This document shows, piece by piece, positions 32,780-44,244 of a stretch of DNA of 64,000 nucleotides. The stretch's first letter is position 1, and each line of letters starts with the position of its first letter. Location of the stretch: NCBI GenBank assembly GCA_013368315.1, contig JAACJM010000106.1, forward strand, positions 124,001 to 188,000, given 5' to 3'. The position numbers were made by a program, and so were the translations under genes. The notes below the pieces were generated by a model. The model had not been told where the DNA came from. It made no database searches and worked only from the letters and a program-made list of their open reading frames with translations. This stretch comes from Tetrapyrgos nigripes. Its lineage: Eukaryota > Basidiomycota > Agaricomycetes > Agaricales > Campanellaceae.

Positions 32780-33110
32780 CTTGCTCTTTCCTACATAACT
32801 CACACTTTCCTCCTTCCCTCTTCCTTCCCTCTTGACCCAGCTTCTTCTGTGTTTCCCAGTTTCCCTGTGTTAACCTCTGTAATATACTTATCTCTACTTT
32901 TCTTTGTAATTACCTACTTATGCCTTGTGATTGCTTGCACTTTTCAACACAATCTCCCTAGGACCTCCAGCGCTTTGGCGAGGTAGACGCCCTACCCTGC
33001 TGGTCAGGACGATTGGCTCTACTGAGCCTTTGCTTGCTGTGCTAGATCCAGCAAGTGGATCATGTATTGTAGCTAGACGGGGTGTGTATAAATCTCTCTC
33101 TCTCTGAGAG

Positions 33111-33321
33111 GTGCGGGTTCAAATTCTGCGTTAGCCATGTAATTGAAAATTTTGTGGCACAACACTCACATGTGAAAACTGCAGATCACATGAATTTTGA
33201 GCTTAATATGGTTATACTTTCCCAGTCTACAACGATCTGTGTTAGAACAGCCAAAAATTTGGTGGGTGTGGAATCGAAAAATAACGATTACTATAAATAG
33301 TAATCATAATGTGGGTAGGCA
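33111..33321. other. Short flank before the hAT element
   Basis: No gene. Contains a T-arm-like GCGGGTTCAAATTCTGC (about 33112-33128). The last 10 bp (TGGGTAGGCA, 33312-33321) are the presumed left target duplication of the 43125-44244 element, into which the hAT inserted. Confidence 0.5.
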
Positions 33322-33946
33322 TAGTGTTGCCGCGGGTCAACCTAGGACGCAACCCGGGCCATCGCTTATTTGGCTCGAGCCAGGCCCGGGTCACTTTCCC
33401 AATTTGGAAGTGGATCCATCAGCCCTTCGTAGAAACTGGATTCTTAGCTCGAACTAAGAAGATTCTAGTATCAAATGTATCTACAGTAGTAATCATTGAT
33501 GTTTATGATCCTAAGGTATTATATGAGGCTTCAATAAGATTTAACAAGTCCTGAACCTGACCCTGCATCAACATCTCGTGCAACTGATCATTTCCCAAGT
33601 CCGTCGTTGTGAGCCCATCATCCCGGACTACGTCAGACTCAGTGCAATACCCATGCACATCTTCCTCAGCCATCTCCGAGGGTTTGCAACCCATGCAGCC
33701 AAGAAATTCAGCTGATCATCACGATAGAAATCTTTGAGAATCTGTAATACCTCAACCAGCACTGTAGACATCCGAGATCTTCTATCAGCATCAGTCTCCT
33801 TGCTTGAAGATAACACTCTTTCACAAGGAACTGCAGATGCCTGTACTGGTGGGACATCAAGAGCAAGCTGGAATAATGATGGATACTTGTCTTGTCTTGT
33901 TTTATGAAACAACGAATCAGAACATCTGTGAATTGAATGAAGTAAT

Positions 33947-36900
33947 CACTGGAGGCAAATCCCTGTAAATCATCTGCCATACAGAGGTATTGCAGTGACC
34001 TTACAACAAGTCATTCAATAAGTAATCCACCTTGTATTACAGAGGTATTACAGAGAGAAGAATTTTCCATAGCAATGCTGTAAGACTGCTGTAAGACAAG
34101 TTGTATTACAGGAAGATTTCAGAGGCCAAATCCCTGTATATCCGGTGCCCTACATAGGGATTACAGCAAACTTACACCAAGCCATTCAACAAGTATTCTG
34201 CCTTGGATTACAGAAGTATTACAGAGAGAAGAAATTTTGGGAACAATGCTGTAAGACTGCTGTAAGACAAGTTGGATTACAGGAACATTTCAGAGTGACA
34301 TGGTGTCACAGTAATACATTAGGTAATACAGCCAAGAAATACAGAAGTATTTCAGTGTGACAAAAGTGCGCAGGTAGTGTCCAGAGTGCGCGCAGGTTGC
34401 ATCCAGAGTGCGCACAGGTTGCATCCAGGGTGAGTGCAGGTTGCGTCCAGGGTGCGCGCAGGTTGCGTCCAGAGTGCGTGCAGGTTGCGTCCAGAGTCCA
34501 CGCAGGTTGCGCCCAGAGTGCACGCAGGTTGCGTCCAGGGTGCATGCAGGTTGCCTCCAGAGTGCGTGCAGGTTGCATCCAGAGTGCCCGCAGGTTGTGT
34601 CCAGAGTGCGTGCAGGTTGCGTCCAGAGTGTGTGCAGGTTGCGTCCAGAGTCCAGGGTGCGCGCAGGTTGCGTCCAGGGTGCATGCAGGTTGCCTCCAGA
34701 TTGCGCGCAGAATGGGTCCAGAGTGCGTGCAGGTTGCATCCAGAGTGCGCGCAGGTTGCGTCCACAGTGCACAGGTTGCATCCAGGGTGTGTGCAGGTTG
34801 TGTCCAGAGTGCGCGCAGGTTGCATCCAGGGTGCGTGCAGGTTGCGTCCAGAGTGCGCACAGGTTGTGTCCAGAGTGCGCGCAGGTTGCATCCAGGGTGC
34901 ACGCAGGTTGCGTTCAGAGTGCGCACAGGTTGCGTCCAGGTTGCGTCCAGAGTGCGCGCAGGTTGCGTCCAGGTTGCATGCAGGTTGCCTCCAGAGTGCG
35001 TGCAGGTTGCGTCCAGAGTGCGCGCAGGTTGCGTCCAGAGTGTGTGCAGGTTGCGTCCAGAGTGCACGCAGGTTGCACCCAGAGTGCGCACAGGTTGCGT
35101 CCAGGGTGCATGCAGGTTGCGTCCAGAGTGCACGCAGGTTGCATCCAGAGTGCGTGCAGGTTGCATCCAGAGTGCGTGCAGGTTGTGTCCAGAGTGCGCA
35201 GGTTGCATCCAGGGTGCGTGCAGGTTGTGTCCAGAGTGCGCGCAGGTTGCGTCCAGGGTGCACGCAGGTTGCACCCAGAGTGCATGCAGGTTGCGTCCAG
35301 GGTGCATGTAGGTTGCCTCCAGAGTGCGCGCAGGTTGCATCCAGGTTGCCTCCAGAGTGCGTTCACGTTGCGTCCAGAGTGCGCACAGGTTGCGTCCAGA
35401 GTGTGTGCAGGTTGCGTCCAGAGTGCGCGCAGGTTGCACCCAGAGTGCGCACAGGTTGCGTCCAGAGTGCGCGCAGGTTGCGTCCAGAGTGCGCGCAGGT
35501 TGCATCCAGAGTGCGTGCCGGTTGTGTCCAGAGTGCGCAGGTTGCATCCAGGGTGCATGCAGGTTGTGTCCAGAGTGCGCACAGGTTGCGTCCAGGGTGC
35601 ACGCAGGTTGCACCCAGAGTGCATGCAGGTTGCGTCCAGGGTGCATGTAGGTTGCCTCCAGAGTGCACGCAGGTTGCGTCCAGAGTGTGTGCAGGTTGCG
35701 TCCAGAGTGCGCGCAGGTTGTGTCCAGGGTGCGTGCAGGTTGTGTCCAGAGTGCGGGAAGATTGTGTCCAGGGTGCGTGCAGGTTGCGTCCAGAGTGCAC
35801 ACAGGTTGCATCCAGAGTGCGTGCAGGTTGCGTCCAGAGTGCACCCAGGTTGCGTCCAGAGTGCGCCCAGGTTGCGTCCAGAGTGCGCCCAGGTTGCGTC
35901 CAGAGTGCACGCAGGTTGTGCTCAGAGTGAGCTCCAGAGTGCACGCAGGTTGCGTCCAGAGTGCACACAGGTTGCGTCCAGAGTGTGTGCAGGTTGCGTC
36001 CAGAGTGCGTGCAGGTTGCATCCAGAGTGCGTGCAGGCTGTGCCCAGAGTGCCCGCAGGTTGCGCACAGGTTGTGTCCAGAGTCCAGGGTGTGCGCAGGT
36101 TGCGTCCAGAGTGCGTGCAGGTTGCGTCCAGAGTGCACCCAGGTTGCGTCCAGAGTGCGTGCAAGTTGCGTCCAGATTGTGTGCAGGTTGCGTCCAGAGT
36201 GCGCGCAAGTTGCGTCCAGATTGTGTGCAGGTTGCGTCCAGAGTGCGTGCAGGTTGCGTCCAGAGTGCGCGCAGGTTGCGTCCAGAGTGCGCAGGTTGCA
36301 GAGTGCGCACAGGTTGCACCCAGAGTGCGCACAGGTTGCATCCAGAGTGGGTGCAGGTTGCATCCAGGGTGTGCGCAGGTTGCGTCCAGGGGGGTGCATG
36401 CAGGTTGCGTCCAGAGTGCACGCAGGTTGCATCCAGAGTGCAGGCAAGTTGCGTCCAGAGTGCGCGCAGGTTGCGTCCAGGGTGCGCGCAGGTTGTGTCC
36501 AGAGTGCGCGCAGGTTGTGTCCAGGGTGCGCGCAGGTTGCATCCAGAGTGCGTGCAGGTTGCATCCAGAGTGCGTGCAGGTTGTGTCCAGAGTGTGCGCA
36601 GGTTGCGTCCAGAGTGCACGCAGGTTGCGTCCAGAGTGCACGCAGGTTGCGTCCAGAGTGCGCGCAGGTTCCATCCAGGGTGTGCGCAGGTTGCGTCCAG
36701 AGTGCGTCCAGGGTGCACACAGGTTGCGTCCAGAGTGCACGCAGGTTGCCCCCAGAGTGCGCGCAGGTTGCGCTCAGAGTGCGCTCCAGAGTGCATCCAG
36801 GTTGCGTCCAGAGTGCGCGCAGGTTGCACCCAGAGTGCCCGCAGGTTGCGTCCAGAGTCCAGGGTGTGCGCAGGTTGCGTCCAGAGTGCGTCCAGGTTGC

Positions 36901-38040
36901 GTCCAGGGTGCATGCAGGTTGCCTCCAGAGTGTGCGCAGGTTACGTCCAGAGTGCGCACAGGTTGCGTCCAGAGTGCGGAGTGCGTCCAGAGTGCGCACC
37001 CTGGACGCAACCAGCTCACACTCTGGACGTAACCACACAACCTGCATGCATTGTGGACTCTGCCCTGGACGCAACCTGCACACAATCTGGACGCAACTTG
37101 CACGCACTCTGGACGCAACCTGCATGCACCCTGAACGCAACCTGCACGCACTCTGGGTGCAACCTGCGTGCACTCTGGATGCAACCTGCGCGCACCCTGG
37201 ACTCTGGACGCAACCTGCACACACTCTGGACGCAACCTGCGCGCACTCTGGAGGCAACCTGCATGCACCCTGGACGCAACCTGCGCGCACTCTGAGCGCA
37301 ACCTGCACGCACCCTGGACGCAACCTGTGTGCACTCTGGACGCAACCTGCATGCACTCTGGACACAACCTGCGCGCACTCTGGACACAACCTGCGCGCAC
37401 CCTCGACGCAACCCGCACGCACTCTGGACGCAACCTGCATGCGCCCTGGACGCAACCTGCGCGCACTCTGGACACAACCTGCGCGCACCCTGGACGCAAC
37501 CTGCACGCACTCTGGACGCAACCTGCACACACTCTGGACAAAACCTGCCTGCACCCTGGACGCAACCTGCCCGCACTCTGGACGCTACCTGCGCACTTTT
37601 GTCACACTGAAATACTTCTGTATTTCTTGGCTGTATTACCTAATGTATTACTGTGACACCATGTCACTCTGAAATTTTCCTGTAATCCAACTTGTCTTAC
37701 AGCAGTCTTACAGCATTGCTCCCAAAATTTCTTCTCTCTGTAATCCTTCAAATTTCTTCTCTCTGTAATCCTTCTGTAATCCAAGGCAGAATACTTGTTG
37801 AATGGCTTGGTGTAACTTTGCTGTAATCCCTATGTAGGGCACCAGATATACAGGGATTTGGCCTCTGAAATCTCCCTGTAATACAACTTGTCTTACAGCA
37901 GTCTTACCACATTGCTCTGGAAAATTCTTCTCTCTGTAATACCTCTGTAATACAAGGTGGATTACTTATTGAATGACTTGTTGTAAGGTCACTGTAATAC
38001 CTCTGTATGGCAGATGATTTACAGGGATTTGCCTCCAGTG
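33947..38040. mobile_element. 4.1-kb CACTA-like foldback element with palindromic minisatellite
   Basis: Ends CACTGGAGGCAAATCCCTG (33947) and its complement ...GGGATTTGCCTCCAGTG (38040); AAT flanks both sides (33944-33946, 38041-38043). Arms of ~420 bp contain CATTCAATAAGTAATCCACC and two tandem subterminal modules. The core is one minisatellite that reverses orientation at about 36998. No transposase. It sits where the hAT transposase probably has an intron (GTAAGT at 38057-38052). Confidence 0.9.
34377..37594. repeat. 22-bp GC-rich minisatellite, inverted at 36998
   Basis: Units begin GTCCAGAGTGCG and continue CGCAGGTTGC (22 bp, variants at a few positions, occasional inserted CCAGAGTCCAGGG). 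About 119 units run in one sense from 34377 to ~36997, then about 27 run in the complementary sense to ~37594. Because the unit has no stop in any frame, reading frames up to ~1080 codons open on both strands; they are artefacts of the repeat and not proteins. Confidence 0.95.
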
Positions 38041-39071
38041 AATGCTGTTACTTACATCGTCCCAAAACCAAACGAGATCAGCCTTCTTATCCTTCAAGAT
38101 CTCCTCTCCAATCCATGAATGAAGCTCTTCCTCACCCATTCGACGATCCTCGATAAGAGCTTCGTTCTCATGCTCTAAATCGGTTGAAGGATCAGTATTG
38201 TTTTGATCGAGAGTTGTAGCAGGCTCCTCTGCAAATGATGATGCAGAAGCGGTGCGTGAAAGTGCTTGAAGGCACTCTGTGAAGACATCTAAATTATCAA
38301 ATCCAGCCTGCAGAGAATGAGCAGCATTTGAGCCACCAAAATCCACAGATACACAACCAGGGACTTTTGAGGCCACCTGTTCATGACGAGCAGCTGTTTG
38401 GTGTCTGGTCATCTAGACAAAATTTCAGAACATGGACTCAAGGATACATGAAAGTAACTCACAACATCAAGAATGGCTGATTTAGCATTGGATGCATCTT
38501 GTGCAGACCATTGTTGTTCAATCCAGCGCATTTTTGAAGTTGGATTGATCACTAACCTCCGAAAAAATATCAGCATAGAACTACAGAATAAAATGCGAGT
38601 CTATTGAACACTCACCAAGGGCAAAAGCATACATATGTGTTGATCTAGCTTTATCCACATACTCATAGAGTTTTTCCAGGGAAGATTCAATCATATGGGA
38701 TAGATGAGGAATGACAATCTTGAGAGTCTTGAGGTTTGCAATAAGCTGTTCATAGAGGGGAAGTACAAAGGAAATAGTGGGCGTCTTCTGGCCTGAGACG
38801 AGCTCTTGAATAAGGTGGAATGTTTTGAGATAGAGTTGAATATCCTTGAGTACATGAAGCTCAGCTTGACTCAGAAGAAGAGAGCGAATTTCTTCATTCT
38901 CGTCAAGCTGCGCAAACTTCTGGACTGCCTGAAAAAAATAATTGAATCAGAAAGTATAGCATACAGATTCAAGAACACTTACCTCATACAGGTCAAGTAG
39001 ACGATTAATCATCAGATAAATGGAAGACCAGCGTGTATCCACGTCACGAAGCAGGACGAAAACCTTAATTA

Positions 39072-40698
39072 CAGTGGGTCAAAAAATTGTCCACATGTTT
39101 CGCATTTTTGGAAAGATTGCCAATTTAAGCAATACTGAGTAGAGATATTGAAATGTGGTCAGTAATGGGCAGAACGCCCTTGATAAGAGCTACAATAATC
39201 TGTTTTATTTGTTTTATTTGGCTCAAAACTCATGGAGATATGATTGATTTAAAATGGTATGTCATTTGGACAATTTTTTGAGTTGCCACTTCAAAATCAG
39301 TATTGTAACTATGTGATGTCTCATAGATGACATCATAAGTGGAGTTGTACAATGATGCAATGGCTACATCATAATGATATCATAGCTGCCAGCTGGACCA
39401 TATATAAGGGCATCCAGTTGTTCTATAGCCCTCATCAAATCATGAGACCCATCACATCCACCCAGAAAGACAATATCCTCTCTCTCCTCCAAACTTCTGC
39501 TTCATCCAGGGAAATCTCTGCTAAAACTGGGGTATCCAAGTCAAAGATTGCTTCTCTGGCCAAAGAGATGTATCCTGACAAGGAGAACCATCAAGCAGGG
39601 CGTCCTAGAAAGCTGTCTACCACTGATGAACGTGCTGCTATCCAACAAATCAACACTGGCAAAGCTGAAAATGCTACAGAAGTGGCCAGAAACATCAATC
39701 CCCTCCTTGACCAACCTGTCTCCACCCAAACCATTCGAAATTCCCTTCTCAGGCATGATGTGGACACATCTAAAACGAAGAAGAAGCCCAAACTCACTGC
39801 AGCTCACAGGAAGGCTCGTTTAAACTTTGCACAGAAGTACAGAAACTGGACTGTGGATGACTGGAAAAGGGTTATTTGGTCAGATGAGACTAAAATCAAT
39901 CGATATGGGTCAGATGGACAGCAGTATGTGTGGGGGAGGAAGGGTGAATCCTTGGGAGAGAGAAATGTGGTGGAAACAGTCAAATTTGGAGGAGGAAATA
40001 TCATGGTGTGGGGATGTATGGGGTGGGAAGGAGTTGGAAACATGGCAGAGGTGGAGGGCAGGATGAATGCAGAGCAGTATGTGGACATTTTGGAGAACAA
40101 CCTTCTGGAGAGCATGGATATTTTGGGTGTTGATCCAGAGGTGGCCATTTTTCAGCAAGACAATGATCCTAAACACAAGTCAAAACTGGCCACCAAGTGG
40201 TTTGAAGACAACAACATCCATTGCATGAGCTGGCCTGCTCAATCTCCTGACCTGAACCCCATTGAACACCTCTGGACAACCCTCAAACACAAGCTCAATG
40301 GATATGACACAGCACCCTCTGGAGTTTGGGAAATATGGGACAGAGCAGCTGAAAAGTGGGATGAAATCACAGAAGAAGATTGTCAGAAATTGATCAGGAG
40401 CATGCCTAGAAGGATTGAGGCTGTGTTGAAGGCCAAAGGAGGGCATACCAAGTACTGAGCTAGCACTTTCTGTATTTTCACTTGCATGTCAAAAAATTGT
40501 CCAAATGACATACCATTTTAAATCAGTCATATCTCCATGAGTTTTAAGCCAAATAAGACAAAACAGACAGAATATTGTAGCGTTTATCAAGGGCTTTCTG
40601 CCCATCACTGACCACATTTTAATATCTCTACTCAGTATTGCTTAAATTGGCAATCTTTCCAAAAATGCGAAACATGTGGACAATTTTTTGACCCACTG
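39072..40698 (+). mobile_element. Intact Tc1/mariner transposon
   Basis: 1627 bp, TIRs of about 214 bp starting CAGTGGGTCAAAAAATTG, flanked by TA (39070-39071 and 40699-40700). Each TIR has an outer site TCAAAAAATTGTCCACATG and an inner site near 39262-39285 (40484-40505 on the right) with the same core in opposite orientation. Encodes one undamaged transposase. Inserted in the hAT transposase coding region. Confidence 0.97.
39442..40458 (+). CDS. Tc1-like transposase, DD34E, full length
   Basis: 338 residues from ATG 39442 (MRPITSTQKDNILSLLQ), the usual Tc1 length and start; an upstream in-frame ATG at 39352 would add 30 residues that do not look like the family. N-terminal paired-like helix-turn-helix (SSREISAKTGVSKSKIASL), GRPRKLS hook, second helix-turn-helix (ATEVARNINPL...VSTQTIRNSL). 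Catalytic domain: WSDETKINRYGSDG (first D), FQQDNDPKHKSK (second D), SPDLNPIEHLW (E), with 34 residues between second D and E. GGGNIMVWGCMGW is also conserved. No stop or frameshift, so this copy may be mobile or recently arrived. It cuts at TA and pastes; the protein should be nuclear. Confidence 0.96.
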   Translation: MRPITSTQKDNILSLLQTSASSREISAKTGVSKSKIASLAKEMYPDKENHQAGRPRKLSTTDERAAIQQINTGKAENATEVARNINPLLDQPVSTQTIRNSLLRHDVDTSKTKKKPKLTAAHRKARLNFAQKYRNWTVDDWKRVIWSDETKINRYGSDGQQYVWGRKGESLGERNVVETVKFGGGNIMVWGCMGWEGVGNMAEVEGRMNAEQYVDILENNLLESMDILGVDPEVAIFQQDNDPKHKSKLATKWFEDNNIHCMSWPAQSPDLNPIEHLWTTLKHKLNGYDTAPSGVWEIWDRAAEKWDEITEEDCQKLIRSMPRRIEAVLKAKGGHTKY

Positions 40699-43124
40699 TA
40701 CATCCTCCTCCATTTCATCTGTGATCTGAATGCCCTCTTCCTCCTTTTTTTTTAAGTCTGCCTCACGAATTTCAATGATAATCTTGCGGAGATTTACATG
40801 CTGTTTGCCTGAAGCCCGGCATGCGTTGACTAGTTTCCGAACCTTGCTAACAAGATCGGTCTGTAACACAGCACGATAATCGGCAGGAATGTCATCGTTG
40901 GAGTGGGTTGGAAGGAATTCTTGGATCTCAACCTCTGTAACGCCATCTGCATCATCAAAACCTTGAGGCTGGTCAGAATATGTCAATCTGGATAAACCCG
41001 TCTTGACAGCAATGTTGACAACGTGTGGAAAGCAGCTAATCAAAGTTGTTGAAGTTAAACAGTGAATATTTTTAGAAAGAACGTCACATACCGTATGCGA
41101 TTGCCTTCTGCAGAGAACTCAACATCAATATCACGGAACACCTGTTCAAGAGAGCGCATCATGGTGTTGTTGTTGGAAGCATTGTCGAGTGTGATCATAC
41201 CAATCTATCCATGTCAAAATCGTGAAAATCAGTGCACAAAAAATGAAAGTTATCATCATACTTACTCAGTTTGTGATACCAAGTTCCTTGAGTACAGTGA
41301 AGAAATATGTGGCCATATTCAGTCCATTGTGGCTTCCTTCCACATGTCGGAATGCTACCAGTCGTGATTTCATCACCAGATGACCATCCTTTTGAATCAT
41401 GTAATGGGCAGTGACTGCCATATAGCCTTCGAGATTTCCTTGGGACCACATATCAGAGGTGAAAGAAACACGTCCGAGAGAGTTCTATAGGGGAAATAAG
41501 ACTTGATCATAAAATTCACATATGTGGCAACATACCTGTATCTCGGCCTTAACGTTGCTGAATTCATGCTCAAACTGGGCAAATATAAGCTCCATAAGCT
41601 TTGTACGATGTGGTATCTCCCCTGATGCGAGCTCGAGTCCGATGTAGGATAAAAGATCGCGGAATTCCGGAACTTCCACAACATTGATAGACTAACAAAA
41701 AATCAGATCCATGGTGTACTGAAAAGTTTAATTGATGTACTCACCTGATCATCTACAACAATCCAACGAACCAATAATTCCATGAAGACTTTGGGCGAGA
41801 ATTCTTCATTTGGACGTCGATGATATTTGGAAATGGGAACCCCAGTTGAGTCAATTGACTCCCAACCTTTAAGCTTAAACTTGAGAACAAACTCGTTGTA
41901 AATGGGGCCATGGTGGGTTTTGAGGTGACGGCGAATATTCCTGGTGAGTCCGCCACTGCCGTTCTGGAAAATACCTTGCGTGGCAGCACTAAGATAATGG
42001 ATCATCAGTATTTCGAAAGTTAAAATCAAGAAAGCTTACCCTTCTGGACATAGCCTACAAGCAAGAAATAGACATTTGCTGGGCCTCTTTCTGAACAGTC
42101 TCATGTTCGGATTGATGGGAGGGACAGCATGCGTGTCAGCAGGTACGATGAAATGCCAACAGTCTGTGGCAGCGCTGTTCCCAGACCCGGAGTCAGCCTT
42201 CTTCTGTTTCTCCTTAGCAGATTTGAAAATGGCAGAGTCGAGTGCAGGAGGTAAGGGAGTATCAGTAGACAATGACAAAGCCGGGATGGGTCCAGCACCA
42301 GCAACAGCGGCAGTGGGAGTGGGATTAATAGACTGGGAAGGAACTGAGACATTTGAATTTTCCTTATCAGCAGATGTACGGGGTCGAACGTTTCGAGTAT
42401 TTTGTGAATCCAAAGTCGGATTGCTGCGTTTTCGTGACTGTATAGTATTAGGACCTGATCCGGATGAGTTGGGAGGCTGATAGTGCCGGAAATTGTCAAT
42501 AACATTTGTAGCAGCAGAGAGTCGGGCACCAGAGCGAGTATTAGGGGTGGGAGTTGAAGGATAAGCAGTATTAGGAGTGGGAGTACCAGGATAAGGAGTA
42601 TACCAGCCATGGTAATGAAGATGGGGGTGGTATTGGGCATACTGAATAGGATAAGGAGATTGGGAAAGTACTGGAGTGCTGGGAGATTGAAGAGGTACTG
42701 ATGATTGAAGTCCAGTAGCCTCTGATGGATATTGAGGGTGTGGAGGAGCCCCATTGCGAATGGATGTAGTTGGAATATTTCCGAGGGGATTCATGTCGGA
42801 AATTTGAAACTTACTGAGACCTACTTGCACATGCTCTTAAACCTCGAAGTTTAGGGCTGGCACGGAGATATAATCGCTTAAATATTAGGGCGTCGTCAAG
42901 GCGTATATTGCACATGAAAAATAAGCCACATGAAACAAGTGGAAGAGTACAACTAGGACGAGGAGAAGAGAAAGTAGGAGGAACGCGTCTCTGGCGCGTC
43001 GCCGCATTGCATAAGGTCACGCATTTTGGCCGATGATCCGAACTTTCAAATAAGGTATTGGGTCAGACCCGGGTCAGACCCGTCCGTCGAGCCAGCTCGC
43101 CCCGCGGCAACACTAGGTAGGCAG

Positions 43125-44244
43125 GATAAAACTATTTGACAACCCTGTGCCTGACAGCGGCCCTCCAGACATATATTTCCATTTTGGACATGTTCATGTC
43201 ACAACCTTCGTCGCTCGCTCGCTCTGTCTCGGGCTTGGAGTTCTAAGAGCCGGAATGAAGGAGCTGTGGGCCACCGCTTCGCGTGGCAGTAACGAGGCCC
43301 AAGTAATCAGTTCATGGATGGTGAGCAGCGATGAGTAAGGGTGAAAGATGATGAGCGCTGCAGATCACGCGTCTTTGCGGCAACGGCCGATGACCGGTGG
43401 AGTTATCGAGCATAGCCACACGCAGAAACGTCAGGTTATAAGAACGAGACCCTAAAGGGCCTCGTAACACATCTACTGTTTCTGGAGTTTACTTGTTGTG
43501 GTGTAGGATGAGATCTTGTGTATAATATAGGGCTTCAATTTCATTATTATTGACAGTCTCAGTGAAGGTCGAAGCTCGAATGTTGAATATTGTTTGCTTT
43601 TCGGGCTGACTCTGAACCGCCATGACAGGTCACTCATTCATCGCGCGCACAAGAACTAACAGAAGGTTTTACTCATGTCATCTCCAACTACACCACCGAT
43701 CAATCCATGTCTTTCCAGCCATGAACACGCTCGTGTACTTCGAGCATCCTCTCACCACGGACCACATTCGTTTATTTGGGATATCATACACTATGAGATT
43801 GTAGGATCTATTGGAAAGACTTGTCGTGGAGATGTTGGTACGTCAATTGTTATTATCACGCAATGTTAGTCCCGCAGCCCTAAAATGCGGATTTCGTTTA
43901 CAGGTGGTCTGGGTGCAATGATAGAGTGGAAAAATATTATCCATATTTTGTGGACAAGTTTGGGTTGCACAAGAGGTAACATTTAGCCCTCTGGTCGTGT
44001 ACTCTATGCTAATAATGCTATTGTTCCAAGTGTCGGCCCTTGTTGGCGTTATAATAAATTCACTTAGGATTGCCTATTCATTACGGACTGCTTCGTTAGG
44101 TACCAGCTCTTAGAACTCCCAGCTCGAGGCAGAGCGAGCGTGTCTGTCGAGTCACGAAAGTTCTGACGCTGTGCGCACGTCCAAAATGGGAAATATGTGT
44201 CCGGAGGGCCGCCGCCAGGCACGGGGTTGTCAAATAGTTTTATC
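43125..44244. mobile_element. Mutator-like TIR element, non-autonomous
   Basis: Inverted arms of ~135 bp: GATAAAACTATTTGACAACC (43125) and the complement ending GTTTTATC (44244), both containing CGGCCCTCCRGACA, CATTTTGGAC and GAGTTCTAAGAGC. Presumed target duplication TGGGTAGGCAG (33312-33321 plus 43124, split by the hAT) and TGGGTAAGCAG (44245-44255), 10 of 11 matching. Long TIRs and a 9-11-bp duplication suggest the MULE superfamily. A family A repeat (43268-43467) is nested. No transposase. Confidence 0.6.
43268..43467 (+). repeat. Family A TIR repeat, short copy
   Basis: Hairpin GCCACCGCTTCGCGTGGC (43270-43287), TIR TAACGAGGCCC, end GGGCCTCGTAAC (43457-43468), with CATAGCCACACGCAGAAACG inside as in the copy at 58555. 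Confidence 0.7.

Larger units (their letters stand above)
28179..33110 (+). mobile_element. LINE copy 2 (EN - RNase H - RT - CCHC)
   Basis: Ser/Thr-rich ORF1 start (28179-28533) interrupted by a solo copia LTR, endonuclease (28960-29730), RNase H (29915-30290), reverse transcriptase (30740-31990), CCHC motif (32490-32545), 3' terminus with GTAGCTAGACGGGG and a (TC)n run at about 33092-33106. It is longer and better preserved than copy 1 and shows the family's domain order. Several frameshifts remain. Confidence 0.88.
33503..42794 (-). pseudogene. hAT transposase with BED finger, interrupted
   Basis: DDE transposase. Start MNPLGNIPTTSIRNG (42794); an earlier in-frame ATG is at 42830. A Pro/Ser/Thr-rich N-terminus precedes a BED-type zinc finger split by an intron: CRLCPEG (exon end ~42040) then GSGGLTRNIRRHLKTHHG (exon 41988-41745). 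Middle exons: FPHVVNIAVKTGL (41040-41000), VDTRWSSIYLMINRLLDLYE (39047-38988), then RRLVINPTSKMRWIEQQW (about 38510-38565). The C-terminal hAT dimerisation block QASAVPCERVLSSSKETDAD and RRSRMSTVLVEVLQILK is at 33860-33735, on the far side of the nested 4.1-kb element. The Tc1 copy interrupts the coding region near EEDV (40700). The reading ends at 33628 or, in another frame, 33503. Disrupted by the Tc1 copy. Confidence 0.88.
33322..43115 (-). mobile_element. 9.8-kb hAT transposon carrying two nested elements
   Basis: Termini TAGTGTTGCCGCGGG (33322) and CCCCGCGGCAACACTA (to 43115) are inverted. GGTAGGCA occurs immediately outside both ends (33314-33321 and 43116-43123), a perfect 8-bp duplication as hAT elements make. 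The transposase gene runs on the minus strand from 42794. A palindromic minisatellite element (33947-38040) and a Tc1 element (39072-40698) lie inside; without them the hAT is about 4.1 kb. Confidence 0.95.

Noticed and set aside
34377..37594. Regular short repeats resembling a CRISPR array
   Set aside because: Units are contiguous with no unique spacers, the genome is fungal, and the array sits inside a TIR element.
34306..37672. Very long open frames on both strands, up to ~1080 codons, with Cys-rich repeating protein
   Set aside because: They are produced by a 22-bp repeat with no stop in any frame; all six frames are open and there is no start context or domain.
42076..42480. 134-codon plus-strand frame
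   Set aside because: Shadow of the hAT transposase N-terminus on the other strand.
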